Shown here one piece after another: positions 17,354 to 26,110 of a stretch of DNA of 64,000 nucleotides. A program made the translations under genes and the position numbers. The stretch comes from Jannaschia aquimarina (GTDB taxonomy: Bacteria > Pseudomonadota > Alphaproteobacteria > Rhodobacterales > Rhodobacteraceae). The DNA is taken from contig NZ_JYFE01000048.1 of NCBI RefSeq assembly GCF_000877395.1, positions 1 to 64,000 on the forward strand, read 5' to 3'. The notes beneath the pieces are model-generated. The model searched no databases. It was not told the DNA's origin and saw nothing but the letters and a program-made list of their open reading frames with translations. Within the stretch, counting starts at the first letter, position 1; every line of letters begins with the position of its first letter.

Positions 17354-19213
17354 CTAGCGGACCTTCATCCCACTGGTTCGTCTGCCTAAGCCATCGGCCG
17401 AGTCCCCACGCAGCCAGATGCCGTCGTAGGCCACATCTTCTACCTGAAAGCTGGGAAAACCGCGGTTCTTCATCTCGGCGGCCGCAACCTTCGTCGGCAC
17501 GCCCCTCTCCTCCGCCAGTGTCTTCGCCGTCACGAACCGCTCGTGGAACGCAGCCGCATCCTCCGCCGTGATGCACCGCCTCAAGCTCCGCGTCGCGATG
17601 TTCATCAGAGTCGTCGACGGCGTGTGCCCATCCTCGACAAGCCGCGCGAAGGACCCCGCCCGGCTCAGCCCAACCCGTTTCTGGAACGCAGCCACCGTCA
17701 TTGCCCCGTCGTCCGTTTCCCAATCCTCCGGGAGGATACGTGCGACGTCCGCCTCTCTCACCATGATCGACGGATAACCTTCCTCCCTGGCCAATCGTGC
17801 CGTGGCGAGCCGACCGGATCGGACGGCCTCGAGAATGTAGCGCACACCTCCCGCTATCTTCGGCGCGGCCTTCTGGAGACCGATCCAGCCATCCGCTCGC
17901 TCGATGGTCGACGCATCCGCTGGCAGGAGGGAGGCGAGGAACCCGTTTGCGTCCGCACGCCGCCACGGGCGCTTGATCGACGGGTTCGCCACGAACGGCT
18001 CGAACAATCCTAGGTCGGCAAGGCTACGGAACTGATCGCGCGAGATCCCGAGACGCTTCGCCATCTCCTTCTCGCCCACGAGCGTCAGCACCTCTTCAAG
18101 CAGAGGCTTCCAGCGCTCCGCGTCGAACGTCAAGACGGCGTCGGGCCGAGTGTCGTCCGCCGGGATCGCCCCCCTCTCCACCAGGATGGGCCGGAGCGTA
18201 GCCGTCTTCAGCCCGACCTCGGCGGCGGCGGTTCGGACGGAGTGGCACCGACGCACCTGAATAACCTCTCCTAGCACGCGTTCGCCGGGCGCGATCGGCC
18301 AGTGCCTGAGGATAACGCTGCGTAGACGATCCCGCATCGGGTCGAACGCTTCGTCGTCCGCGAGATCGCCGTCGAGGCGGGTGTAGAGCCGTCCGAAGGT
18401 CTTCTTCGCTCCGTCCTGCGGGTCCGCGCGCCGACGGAGAAGCTTGTGGAGCGCCGCGTTCAGACCGGCGTCTCCGTCGCGCAGCACCCGGAAGCCCCGC
18501 TCCAGCGCGGCGTGCAACCTGCCGGTCTCATCGTCACCTGCCTCTCCGTCGACGTTCAGTTCCTCGCCGAGAAGCTGACAGAGTTCTGCGGCCGCATAGA
18601 GCGAAGGTTGTCCAAGGGCGGGCCCTACCATGGGGTGGGCGAGCCGGTCATCGAGCCAAAGATCGAAGTCGGTCGGGGTTCGATCCAGTCCGTCCAGCAC
18701 CCCGGCCGTGAGGTCCGCTTCGATCTCACGGAGGTGCGGCAACTGATCGAAGCGGCGAGTCGGCTGACGCTCTCGCCAAAGCGGAGCGAGGTCCACGCCG
18801 TGCCGGATGCAGACGTGAACGTAGCGTAGCTGCCAATGGCCGCGCATGACCATCGCGGCGACGCCGCCGACTTCCGAGCGAAGCGCGTCCTCTCGCAGGC
18901 AGGCGGGGCATCCCCGGACCTCGGGATTGCGCAGCGCCCGGGTGACGAAGATCTCATCCCGGAAGCGCATACGGACATCGCCGATTGCGACGCCGGACCA
19001 GGAAAGGAGTTCATCTACGTCGGCTGGGGAGATCCGAGCGACCTCGGCAAGCCGTTCCACCGACCCGTCCTCACCGCTCAATGTCCCCCGCACCGGCAGC
19101 CCCATCTCTTCGAGGAACGTCGGAAGGTCTATCAGGTGATAAGCCGCCACACGGGAGAGGAAGGAGGGCAGCGTTTCGCGCGCGGCCGGGGTCGGGTGTT
19201 CTTCGGGCGGCAT
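17354..19213 (-). CDS. tniQ: TniQ/TnsD-like transposon target-selection protein
   Basis: The N-terminal TniQ domain is clear: ETLPSFLSRVAAYHLIDLP, then a zinc-binding set with GCPACLRED and HVCIRHG, and RGHWQLRYVHVC typical of the family. At 619 residues it is longer than minimal TniQ and in the range of TnsD, with several helix-turn-helix-like blocks in the C-terminal half (for example EMAKRLGISRDQFRSLADLG). In Tn7 the TnsD protein binds a chromosomal attachment site; here tRNA-Arg, next to the left end, is the obvious candidate. That targeting role is inferred. Confidence 0.85.
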   Translation of the reverse strand: MPPEEHPTPAARETLPSFLSRVAAYHLIDLPTFLEEMGLPVRGTLSGEDGSVERLAEVARISPADVDELLSWSGVAIGDVRMRFRDEIFVTRALRNPEVRGCPACLREDALRSEVGGVAAMVMRGHWQLRYVHVCIRHGVDLAPLWRERQPTRRFDQLPHLREIEADLTAGVLDGLDRTPTDFDLWLDDRLAHPMVGPALGQPSLYAAAELCQLLGEELNVDGEAGDDETGRLHAALERGFRVLRDGDAGLNAALHKLLRRRADPQDGAKKTFGRLYTRLDGDLADDEAFDPMRDRLRSVILRHWPIAPGERVLGEVIQVRRCHSVRTAAAEVGLKTATLRPILVERGAIPADDTRPDAVLTFDAERWKPLLEEVLTLVGEKEMAKRLGISRDQFRSLADLGLFEPFVANPSIKRPWRRADANGFLASLLPADASTIERADGWIGLQKAAPKIAGGVRYILEAVRSGRLATARLAREEGYPSIMVREADVARILPEDWETDDGAMTVAAFQKRVGLSRAGSFARLVEDGHTPSTTLMNIATRSLRRCITAEDAAAFHERFVTAKTLAEERGVPTKVAAAEMKNRGFPSFQVEDVAYDGIWLRGDSADGLGRRTSGMKVR

Positions 19214-19542
19214 GGGAAGAGAGCACCACGGTGGGAGCGAAGCGGCAAGCCGGGGTTATGATACGAGTGCTGCCGACGCACTGCGCCAGTCACGTGCCGA
19301 TGGGTGCGCAAGCTGCACGATTTTCGGACCTTCAGAATGGCAACAGGAGAGCTGCGACGCCGGGTTGTCGGCGCCGCTAGAAAACTGCCATTTCGGGCAA
19401 ATAGCTACCTTTCGACCGCATGGTTATCTGCCATCGGTCCTGAACGCTGGGCGTTCGGCAGGCGTGATGAAGGTGCATTCGGCCGTCGTCATCTTTGGGA
19501 GCGGTAGGTAATCGATTTCCGAAATCCGATGTCGGCCTGACT
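19214..19542. other. Intergenic region upstream of tniQ
   Basis: About 330 bp between the membrane-protein gene's 3' end and the tniQ start. It presumably contains the tniQ promoter. I see no convincing gene, only short frames. A CACGTGCC near 19292 vaguely recalls the transposon-end repeat but is too short to call. Confidence 0.4.
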
Positions 19543-19917
19543 TCATTCTTGCTGTCTGAGCGCCTCGATCACCGACGCCTCGATCGAACCGACGATGGCC
19601 CACGTCGCCACGCCTGCACCGATGGCAATGAGGAAAAGAAACGTCGGAAGGGCGATCGCCACAAGAGGACCGGAACGCCTACCTTTCTCGGTAATGGCAT
19701 CGATCGACCACGGGAGAACCAAGCCTGCGACCGCGCAGACCGCGAGGCCCCCGGCGAGGAGGCCGCCCATCATCAAGGGCAGCTTCTGTTGTGCGTGCGG
19801 GATCGAAAGGCAGACCGCCGATAAACCTGTCCAGAAGACTACGGCATGGGTCTTGTCGGCAATGATCCAGAGCAGCTCGCCGCTCCGGCGCCATTCATTC
19901 CAGTATTCGTCGTTCAT
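19543..19917 (-). CDS. Hypothetical small membrane protein
   Basis: The 124-residue protein has three hydrophobic segments (around 28-43, 48-72 and 87-112) after a charged N-terminus beginning MNDEYWNEWRRSGELL. There are no recognisable motifs. It is a lone minus-strand gene between tniQ and the candidate structured RNA. Its role is unknown. Confidence 0.6.
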   Translation of the reverse strand: MNDEYWNEWRRSGELLWIIADKTHAVVFWTGLSAVCLSIPHAQQKLPLMMGGLLAGGLAVCAVAGLVLPWSIDAITEKGRRSGPLVAIALPTFLFLIAIGAGVATWAIVGSIEASVIEALRQQE

Positions 19918-20023
19918 ATCATACTCCTATCGTGACGGGTGGAACCGGTCGCATGTGTTAGGGCACTGTCAGTCAATGACGTGCTATCTTGCTTCTCCAC
20001 TCACCCTCCGCCATGTTTGAAGC

Positions 20024-20204
20024 GGGTCTGAAAACCCGGACTAGGAATAGCTGCATCGTGGAACTGGGTTCGCCTCGTGTCGCATGCGGTGATGCGTGTG
20101 ACCGCTTGGCGGCCGTCACCTCCGACTCTGTCGGGGTGGCGGCGCTATGCAACACCCGTAAGGGGAAACCGCCGCACCTGTATTCCTAGCAGGTTTTCAG
20201 CCCC
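20024..20204 (+). ncRNA. Candidate structured RNA
   Basis: Long-range pairing closes the element: CTGAAAACC (20028-20036) with GGTTTTCAG (20192-20200), and CTAGGAATA (20041-20049) with TATTCCTAG (20181-20189). Inside are further hairpins, for example CGCAT/ATGCG near 20081-20096, and CACCTCCGAC/GTCGGGGTG at 20117-20138. A 66-codon frame spans the same stretch but is probably incidental. Fold and location upstream of an operon in a mobile element suggest a regulatory RNA. I think a phage C4-like antisense RNA is possible but cannot confirm it. No reverse transcriptase is nearby, so a retron is unlikely. Confidence 0.5.
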
Positions 20205-20265
20205 CGGCGCCCGGCCGGTCCGGGTTCGACCTCCCGGACTTGGAGGTCGTCCTTAGGGGGCGGAT

Positions 20266-20700
20266 GTGGCGGCGGACGACGAAGTAGAGACGGAGAGCGG
20301 CGCTCGATTGGTCCCGGCCGGTAAGCGACCTCAGGCCAACGACCTCGCAACGATCCTGGACGGTCGCTACGTCACCTGGCTGACGGCTAACGCCACCTGG
20401 ACGGACTTAATCCGAGACGAGGACGCCATCGGCACGGTCGAGTACGGCGAGGTCACGGCCAACCTGCGCAAAGCACGCGATGCTGCGTCCAGGACCCCGC
20501 CCCGTTGCACGGATGACCTAGCCGCACTCCTTCACATTTGGTGGGACGAGTATGGCCTTTACTTGCGCGACGACGACCTCGACCTCCCGGACGAAGCCCA
20601 CGATCCGGCGCCGCTCTTCATCGCTCGGATGTGGAGGGCCGCGACAGGGCTGGACGGCTGGCCCCGCCAGATCGTCGGCACGCCTGAAGGTTCCCCTTGA
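20266..20700 (+). CDS. Hypothetical acidic protein, first gene of metallophosphoesterase operon
   Basis: The 144-residue protein starts with GTG, preceded by AGGGGGCGG. It is strongly acidic, with LHIWWDEYGLYLRDDDLDLP and no known motif. Its stop overlaps the start of the metallophosphoesterase gene by 4 bp, so the two are translationally coupled. It may be a partner or regulator of that enzyme; nothing in its sequence says more. Confidence 0.65.
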   Translation: MAADDEVETESGARLVPAGKRPQANDLATILDGRYVTWLTANATWTDLIRDEDAIGTVEYGEVTANLRKARDAASRTPPRCTDDLAALLHIWWDEYGLYLRDDDLDLPDEAHDPAPLFIARMWRAATGLDGWPRQIVGTPEGSP

Positions 20701-21521
20701 CCGCCCTCCGCCTCCTCGTCCTCGCCGACCTTCACATCGACAAATGGCTCGTTCACCGTCGTGATCCGCTCGACCACCTCATCCCCGAGGATTGGGCGTC
20801 CGTCGATCTCTGCGTCCTCGCCGGCGACCTGACCGATGAAGCGCCGAAGCGATGGCCCCGGGCCTTCGATTGGCTGGGCAAGCGGATCGCCCTCGGGCGG
20901 GTGCACGTGTTCGAAGGCAACCACGACTACTACGAGACGGCCTTCGACGATGGCGGGCGGCATGCCGAGATTGCCGCCGCCCAAGGCGCGAACTATGCCC
21001 AGATGGGCCGGATCGTCCTGGGACGGCACCGGTTCCTCTGCTGCACGCTCTGGACCGACTTCGCCCTGACCGACGACCGTCCCCGCGCGATGGCCGACGC
21101 GCAGGCGTGGATGAACGATTACGGCAGCATCCGGGTGGCGCGGGCGGGGTATCGCCGCCTCCGCCCCGCGGATAAGGCCCGGCGGAACGCGGAGCACCGT
21201 GGCTGGCTCGATCGCGAGCTGGCCGAGCCGTTCGACGGCGAAACCACCGTGGTGACGCACCACGCGCCGCATCCCGGCGCCCTGCTCGATCCGCAGGCCG
21301 ACGTCGCCCCGGCCTACGCGTCCGACCTCACGAAGATGATCGAGCGGCACCGCCCCGCGCGTTGGATCCACGGACATACGCACGTCTACCACGAGACCAC
21401 CGTCGGCGGCACGGAGATCATCTGCGCGAGCGTCGGCTACCCTTGGCAGCGGTCCCGGGGCGAGACGGAGATCGTCCCTCGGGTGATCGAACTGCCTGAC
21501 CCGGCCGGCGGCACCGCATGA
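20697..21521 (+). CDS. Calcineurin-like metallophosphoesterase
   Basis: All metal-binding motifs of the superfamily are present: DLH (D11, H13), GD (43-44), GNHD (74-77), a THHAPHPG block near 190 and GHTH near 225. The 274-residue protein could be a phosphatase, a nuclease or a cyclic-nucleotide phosphodiesterase. It begins with TTG overlapping the preceding stop and is itself overlapped 4 bp by the next gene, forming a three-gene operon. The substrate is unknown; a defence role is only suggested by context. Confidence 0.85.
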   Translation: MTALRLLVLADLHIDKWLVHRRDPLDHLIPEDWASVDLCVLAGDLTDEAPKRWPRAFDWLGKRIALGRVHVFEGNHDYYETAFDDGGRHAEIAAAQGANYAQMGRIVLGRHRFLCCTLWTDFALTDDRPRAMADAQAWMNDYGSIRVARAGYRRLRPADKARRNAEHRGWLDRELAEPFDGETTVVTHHAPHPGALLDPQADVAPAYASDLTKMIERHRPARWIHGHTHVYHETTVGGTEIICASVGYPWQRSRGETEIVPRVIELPDPAGGTA

Positions 21522-22156
21522 CCGCGCGCGATGACATTATGGATCGATTCCCCGTCGTCTCGACGTGGACTTGGTTCCATAAGCCGACCCGGGCGTACTA
21601 CCGCCTCCAGCGGGACGACGAGCACGGTCCGCCGCAGGAGGGGCGGGACCGGGCGTTCGAAGAGCTGACCACGGCCATGGACACCGCGCTGTCGGACGAG
21701 TGGGTCGGCTACCGCATGGTCGAGGCCGCTCTGCACCACCCGCCGCCGGAGCCCGAGATCCAGAACGCGGAGACCCGCTGGACTCGGACGGCCGTGATGG
21801 TAGCACAGCTGAAGAAGGCCGGCGTCGAGGGCGCGGACGAGGTGCGCGACGTCCTGCCGGGATGGCTGACGCCGATGGGAATGGCTGTCCATGGGATCGT
21901 TGAGCGGATCGCGCTGCAAAACGGACCATGCCGCGTGGTGATCCAGCGGATCAAGAAGAAGTGGGGGACGCTGCGGATCTCCATCCGGGCCGAGCCTGGG
22001 GATCTCGCACGCGACATCTCGACCATCGCCCGTTGGGCTGAGGCCTGCACCGTAGGGCGGTGCGCGGTGTCGGGGCAGCCGGGAGAGGTCGTGGGGCCGG
22101 GGTGGATGCTCACGCTGTCGCCAGAGATGGAGCGGCTGCGAAACATCGAGCCGTGA
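21518..22156 (+). CDS. Hypothetical protein, third gene of metallophosphoesterase operon
   Basis: This 212-residue protein overlaps the preceding gene by ATGA. Recognisable features are few: WTWFHKPTRAYYRL near the start, and a C-terminal KKKWGTLRISI ... CTVGRCAVSGQPG stretch with two cysteines. KWGxLRhxI segments are common in small phage- and plasmid-borne proteins of unknown function, so that resemblance does not give a role. It probably works with the phosphoesterase. Confidence 0.65.
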   Translation: MTARDDIMDRFPVVSTWTWFHKPTRAYYRLQRDDEHGPPQEGRDRAFEELTTAMDTALSDEWVGYRMVEAALHHPPPEPEIQNAETRWTRTAVMVAQLKKAGVEGADEVRDVLPGWLTPMGMAVHGIVERIALQNGPCRVVIQRIKKKWGTLRISIRAEPGDLARDISTIARWAEACTVGRCAVSGQPGEVVGPGWMLTLSPEMERLRNIEP

Positions 22157-22349
22157 AGGTTCAGGCGAATGGTGTCTCCAACTCAGTCAGTCAATCCGCC
22201 GACGGCCACCTCAAGTGACAATTGATCAACACTACTTCCAATCCACTCCAACGGTGTTCAGTTCACAAGGTTGAGGCCATTCTCCGGGAGGGCACGCCGA
22301 GTATATGTTCTTCAGGGCGGACCATCGCAGGAGGCACCATCGAGTCCGA

Positions 22350-22649
22350 TCAGTCGCCGAAGCTGACATCGCCCGATCCAGCAGCTGCCGATCCCCCACA
22401 GGAGATCGAGTCCCCCACGCGTCCGGCAGGCTTACCGTTGACGAACACCGTTCCCGAGCCGCCCGACAGACTGCGCGGATGCGGCGACGCGGGGCATGTC
22501 GGGCAGGCGTGCGGCGCGTAGCTATCTCCCTGGCGCACGACGGCGATGCCGTTGACGAAGACGTCCGGAGAAGCGCCCGTCGCCGGGGTAGAGGGGAAGT
22601 GGCATGCATGGCCTGAACCGGTATCGCCGAGGCGGGTGGCTTTGGGCAT
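22350..22649 (-). CDS. PAAR-domain protein
   Basis: The 99-residue protein is a PAAR spike tip: GDTGSGHACHFPSTP at the N-terminus, VFVNGIAVVRQGD, and a second strand VFVNGKPAGRVGDSISCGG. PAAR proteins sharpen the VgrG spike of type VI secretion systems and can carry effectors. It is the last gene of a minus-strand run that contains vgrG and a toxin. No T6SS structural genes are in the window, so the apparatus must be elsewhere in the genome. Confidence 0.9.
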   Translation of the reverse strand: MPKATRLGDTGSGHACHFPSTPATGASPDVFVNGIAVVRQGDSYAPHACPTCPASPHPRSLSGGSGTVFVNGKPAGRVGDSISCGGSAAAGSGDVSFGD

Positions 22650-22661
22650 GATTCAATCCTC

Positions 22662-22934
22662 CTATCCGGCATCCTCCGAGCGAATATCTTCAATAGTGCC
22701 GTCTCCACGATTTAAGATAAGCGCCTTAATGCCAGGCACCATGCGCGATCCAATCATATCGGCAAGCGCTTCTTTCGACAGGACCGCTCCCTCGTCGCGC
22801 ATGACGGCACGCTCGAGATTGAAAGTCTCTGCATAGAATTCTAAGAGAGCGATATGAAGTCTGGGCGTGCCCGTACGGATAGAGAGATGCAGGAATGGTT
22901 TATCGTTGACGCGCATGTCGGCTGGTAGTTGCAT
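22662..22934 (-). CDS. Hypothetical protein in the VgrG-effector module
   Basis: The 90-residue protein (MQLPADMRVNDKPFLHLSI...) is not recognised. It is 12 bp upstream of the PAAR gene and 8 bp downstream of the previous gene, so it belongs to the same transcript. Base composition is AT-richer than the PAAR gene. It could be an immunity or adaptor protein. Confidence 0.6.
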   Translation of the reverse strand: MQLPADMRVNDKPFLHLSIRTGTPRLHIALLEFYAETFNLERAVMRDEGAVLSKEALADMIGSRMVPGIKALILNRGDGTIEDIRSEDAG

Positions 22935-22942
22935 GTTTGAGC

Positions 22943-23416
22943 CTAGAGCAGTGTGTTCTGAATTTCATTCTGATGGACGATGTTTTCGGACGGAACAGCA
23001 TATCGAGCAGCGGCGAATGCGATCCATTCGGCCGGGTCTGACAAACGATGTGAAAGGTCCGATAGCCAGGTCACATGCCCATGGCGGACAGCAAGCACCG
23101 TTCCATCGGAACGTATAATTGCCGCCGTTTCGGAGAACTGGTCGAACATGATCGCCAGGTCGGTCCAAACATGATGAAACTCTGCATCTTTCTCCATCCG
23201 CGCAAGACAGGCGAGATCAGTATAGACCCGTAGTCTGGACGAGACCTCACCTGCAAGCTTTCCGGCCCCGTCCACGCACCGCCAAACGAGTTGGCCGGTT
23301 CCATACCAATCGAGCTGCCGTCTGCGGCCCCCGGTAGCCTTCGACATCTGCGCAGAGAGCGCGTTTGCCGAAAGGCCGATCTCACACGAGCCGAATAGGG
23401 TAAAAAGCGTCGCCAT
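22943..23416 (-). CDS. Hypothetical protein in the VgrG-effector module
   Basis: This 157-residue protein begins MATLFTLFGSCEIGL. It has no signal peptide I can see and no known motif; SDGTVLAVRHGHVTWLSDL looks like a beta-rich core. It stands between two other unknown genes downstream of the toxin gene and is a candidate immunity protein. Lower GC matches the toxin C-terminal region and suggests co-transfer. Confidence 0.6.
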   Translation of the reverse strand: MATLFTLFGSCEIGLSANALSAQMSKATGGRRRQLDWYGTGQLVWRCVDGAGKLAGEVSSRLRVYTDLACLARMEKDAEFHHVWTDLAIMFDQFSETAAIIRSDGTVLAVRHGHVTWLSDLSHRLSDPAEWIAFAAARYAVPSENIVHQNEIQNTLL

Positions 23417-23448
23417 GGACTAAGGATCTTTCGGAAACAGGCCGGAGC

Positions 23449-24144
23449 TTATGGTTCGTTCGAAGGAGTGCTACGACACGCCTTGTCTTCGAGTAGAGAC
23501 AGTAAGGGCATTAGTGCCAAGGTTGCATCCTCTTCGTTCAGTTCGCTCCGAGGGCTTAGAAGCGGTTCGTACCGACCGATGTCATGATCGACCCCGACCG
23601 CCAAGGTCGGTCGACACACATCGTCCCATGGATCGGTCTCGTCCGGAGCTGGCTCGTCCGGGAAGAGGAGCGCCTGGTGCGACGGATCCCCAACGATTCG
23701 CACCTCTCCAGGGGCGCGACCTGAATCGACCATGCAGATCAGCCCGTTCTGAACCAGCTCCTGGAGAATAACTGCGACGTCGAAGAATTCGGCGCTGTCT
23801 ACAGGCACCGGGGGCGTACTTTCCCGCACGTCGGTTCCAAAGGCGAAATACCAGTCGGTCCCTGCATCCGGCGGGGAAGAGAGGCCGTTGACCGCATCGG
23901 CAAGCTTCCAGCCATTCGGCGGCAAAGCCGATATCAGAATGTCCCGTCTGCCTAGTTCCATGCGTCCAAGAAGTGGCGCGTAGGACGTCAAATGTATGTC
24001 TTCGGCGGCCTTCCGCGATACCGTAGCGTCGAGCCGCTTTGCGATCGCATCAATTGCCGAGATCGCATCTTCGAGCGATCCGAAAGCATGCACCGTATCT
24101 TCGGCGCCGTGGTACCAAGAGATAAGCGTTCTATGAGCATCCAT
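23449..24144 (-). CDS. Candidate immunity protein next to the CdiA-like toxin
   Basis: The 231-residue acidic protein starts 13 bp after the toxin gene's stop, the usual place for a cognate immunity protein. It has no transmembrane segment, as expected for protection against a cytoplasmic nuclease. Motifs are not recognised; acidic stretches such as FPDEPAPDETDPWDD may mimic nucleic acid. The immunity role is inferred from position only. Confidence 0.6.
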   Translation of the reverse strand: MDAHRTLISWYHGAEDTVHAFGSLEDAISAIDAIAKRLDATVSRKAAEDIHLTSYAPLLGRMELGRRDILISALPPNGWKLADAVNGLSSPPDAGTDWYFAFGTDVRESTPPVPVDSAEFFDVAVILQELVQNGLICMVDSGRAPGEVRIVGDPSHQALLFPDEPAPDETDPWDDVCRPTLAVGVDHDIGRYEPLLSPRSELNEEDATLALMPLLSLLEDKACRSTPSNEP

Positions 24145-24157
24145 CTACTGTTTTCCT

Positions 24158-26098
24158 CTAGTTCGCCGAAAACGCTGGGTTCGTATACGTTAATATCCGA
24201 CCGGTTCTGTTATCGATGATGATCACTTGCGCAAATCGCTGCTCTTGAAAGCGCCTGAGTTCGGATAAGTACGCACTAGGCGGCGGCCCTCCATCTCGCC
24301 CGATACGGACCACAAAGTTTCGAGATTGGTTCTTATCCAGTTTATTCGTTATCTGACGCAGCATCGCTTCAGGCGATCGCGGAGAGAAATGATCGAATAT
24401 GACGCCGTTTATGCGGTAATCCGGTCTTTTCGTGTTCGGCGTGTCCGCATCGTATCCATAGTCTCCGTCGCCGTAGGGCGACGGAGATCCGGGGCTATCG
24501 TCAAGCATTTCGACCCGGTATCCAGCATCGGCTAGGTCCTGTCCGCTCCGACCCTCGTCGACCAAATCCTCTATCTCTCGAAGACGGTTCGGATGGCGAC
24601 CTGGGGATCTAGCGAGCTGCTCGGCTCTGATCTCATCGGGCGTCTGCCCGGCGTAAGTACCGGCACGACCGTATCTGGGGACGCCACCATTGTCCGGCCC
24701 ACCATAGAGCTCCACAGCATCCGGATCATCCGGCGATAGGTAGTCAGGCCTGACGTCCCCTTCGGCCTGCGGAGCCGGGCCGTTGGGGGTCGCCGCCCCG
24801 TTTCCATCGGGGTCGTCGACGATAGTCTCAGGGGACTCAGAATCGTCCGGCCGGTCGAGATCGGGGCGGTCGCCATCGGGGATGCCGCGCCTGACGGTCT
24901 TCACGATCCGCAGGAGAGCTCCGCCGCCGAGCAACATCTGTCCGATTTGGCAGACAAGGAAACCCACGGCATAGTCCGGGTCTTCCCGCATGAACTGTCG
25001 GAACTGGGCGACCAGCTGTTCGGCTCTGTCACGGCCGCGTGCTGCCATCGCGGCCCACTCGTCTTCCGTGTAGACAAGAAGGATCGCGCGGGTGAGTGCA
25101 GAAAAGACGGCGTTACTGTCCAGCGTATCGCCAAAATAGGTGTGAAGTGCTGCGAGTAGCTCGACGCCCTCCTTCGCGTTCTGCTCCAATGCGTCCCGTA
25201 TTTCGGCGATCTGACGCCCGAACTGTTCATCCGCGTCATCATCTGTAAACCACCCAGGGCCCCAGCGCTCCCACGCGGCAGCAATGCCGCCACCAGCGAG
25301 GCCTAGAAGCTCCGTAATTAGTTCCCAGAGCTCTATCAGCGTCTGCCGTCCGCACTCTATGAAACCAGTTAAAGCGGAACCCTTCTCTCGATGACCTTCC
25401 TCCGTCCGTGTATCTACGGCGTCGTCGTTCTCAGGCTCGCCCTCATCCACCGGTTCGGTAGGCGCAGGATCAACGGTCGGTACTTCATCCGATGGAACAG
25501 TTTGCGGCGCATCCGGGCTGGCACGTCCATCGTTGAGTGGTGGAGCTATGGTCGAAGGTAGAGCAGGAGTATCCTCGACTGGCGGAACGATCGGCTGGCT
25601 CGGCAAGATTGGAGCGGCCCGCATCCCATCTTCTAGACCTTCTGTCTCGCCACAGTGGGAGGACACCGCACTTGGCGGCATCCCACCTAGGGAACTCAGC
25701 AGGAGCGGCGTACTGTAATCCGGACAGTCTTCGTCCTCATGGGGTTGCTGTTCGCCCATGGCGTCTGGCGGCAAGAGGGTGCCGGAGCGGAACCGGGCCA
25801 ACGTTGCCGGCCCAAGGTCCTGCGATCGATCGCCGATGGAAACCTCGGGTGATGCCGCAAACCGTGCTGCATAGGTTTTTGTCGCTGCACTCAAGGCTGC
25901 GATATCGGTCGTTCCGTTCTGGAGTGTAGCGAACGCATCACTTGCGATGTCCAAAGAACTGTCATCGATGGTGGTAAGGGCGGCCGGCTCGATGCCGGGC
26001 GGGAACCTCGACGTCGTTCCAGGCCGCGGCTCTATATCGGAAGACAGCATCTCCTTCGTCTGACGGCGCGTATCCTCATATCTCTGATAGAAGCCCAT
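24158..26098 (-). CDS. Polymorphic toxin with CdiA-C-like nuclease terminus
   Basis: The 646-residue protein begins 12 bp after vgrG. The first 240 residues are low-complexity, rich in Pro, Asp and Glu; residues 260-420 are helical with hydrophobic stretches (LITELLGLAGGGIAAAW, GFLVCQIGQMLLGGGALL). The last 90 residues (KRPDYRINGVIFDHFSPRS ... RNFVVRI ... QVIIIDNRTGRI) resemble CdiA C-terminal tRNA nucleases. It is probably delivered by VgrG through a type VI system. The family assignment of the tip is from remembered motifs, not a search. Confidence 0.72.
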   Translation of the reverse strand: MGFYQRYEDTRRQTKEMLSSDIEPRPGTTSRFPPGIEPAALTTIDDSSLDIASDAFATLQNGTTDIAALSAATKTYAARFAASPEVSIGDRSQDLGPATLARFRSGTLLPPDAMGEQQPHEDEDCPDYSTPLLLSSLGGMPPSAVSSHCGETEGLEDGMRAAPILPSQPIVPPVEDTPALPSTIAPPLNDGRASPDAPQTVPSDEVPTVDPAPTEPVDEGEPENDDAVDTRTEEGHREKGSALTGFIECGRQTLIELWELITELLGLAGGGIAAAWERWGPGWFTDDDADEQFGRQIAEIRDALEQNAKEGVELLAALHTYFGDTLDSNAVFSALTRAILLVYTEDEWAAMAARGRDRAEQLVAQFRQFMREDPDYAVGFLVCQIGQMLLGGGALLRIVKTVRRGIPDGDRPDLDRPDDSESPETIVDDPDGNGAATPNGPAPQAEGDVRPDYLSPDDPDAVELYGGPDNGGVPRYGRAGTYAGQTPDEIRAEQLARSPGRHPNRLREIEDLVDEGRSGQDLADAGYRVEMLDDSPGSPSPYGDGDYGYDADTPNTKRPDYRINGVIFDHFSPRSPEAMLRQITNKLDKNQSRNFVVRIGRDGGPPPSAYLSELRRFQEQRFAQVIIIDNRTGRILTYTNPAFSAN

Positions 26099-26110
26099 CT
26101 TCGGCCTTCG

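Noticed and set aside
19287-19304. Alternative transposon left end upstream of tniQ
   Set aside because: CAGTCACGTGCCGATGGG shares only the CGTGCC core with the end repeat, is single, and has no partners at the expected spacing.
20024-20204. Retron msr-msd RNA
   Set aside because: The inverted terminal repeats recall retron a1/a2, but no reverse transcriptase is encoded anywhere in the window.
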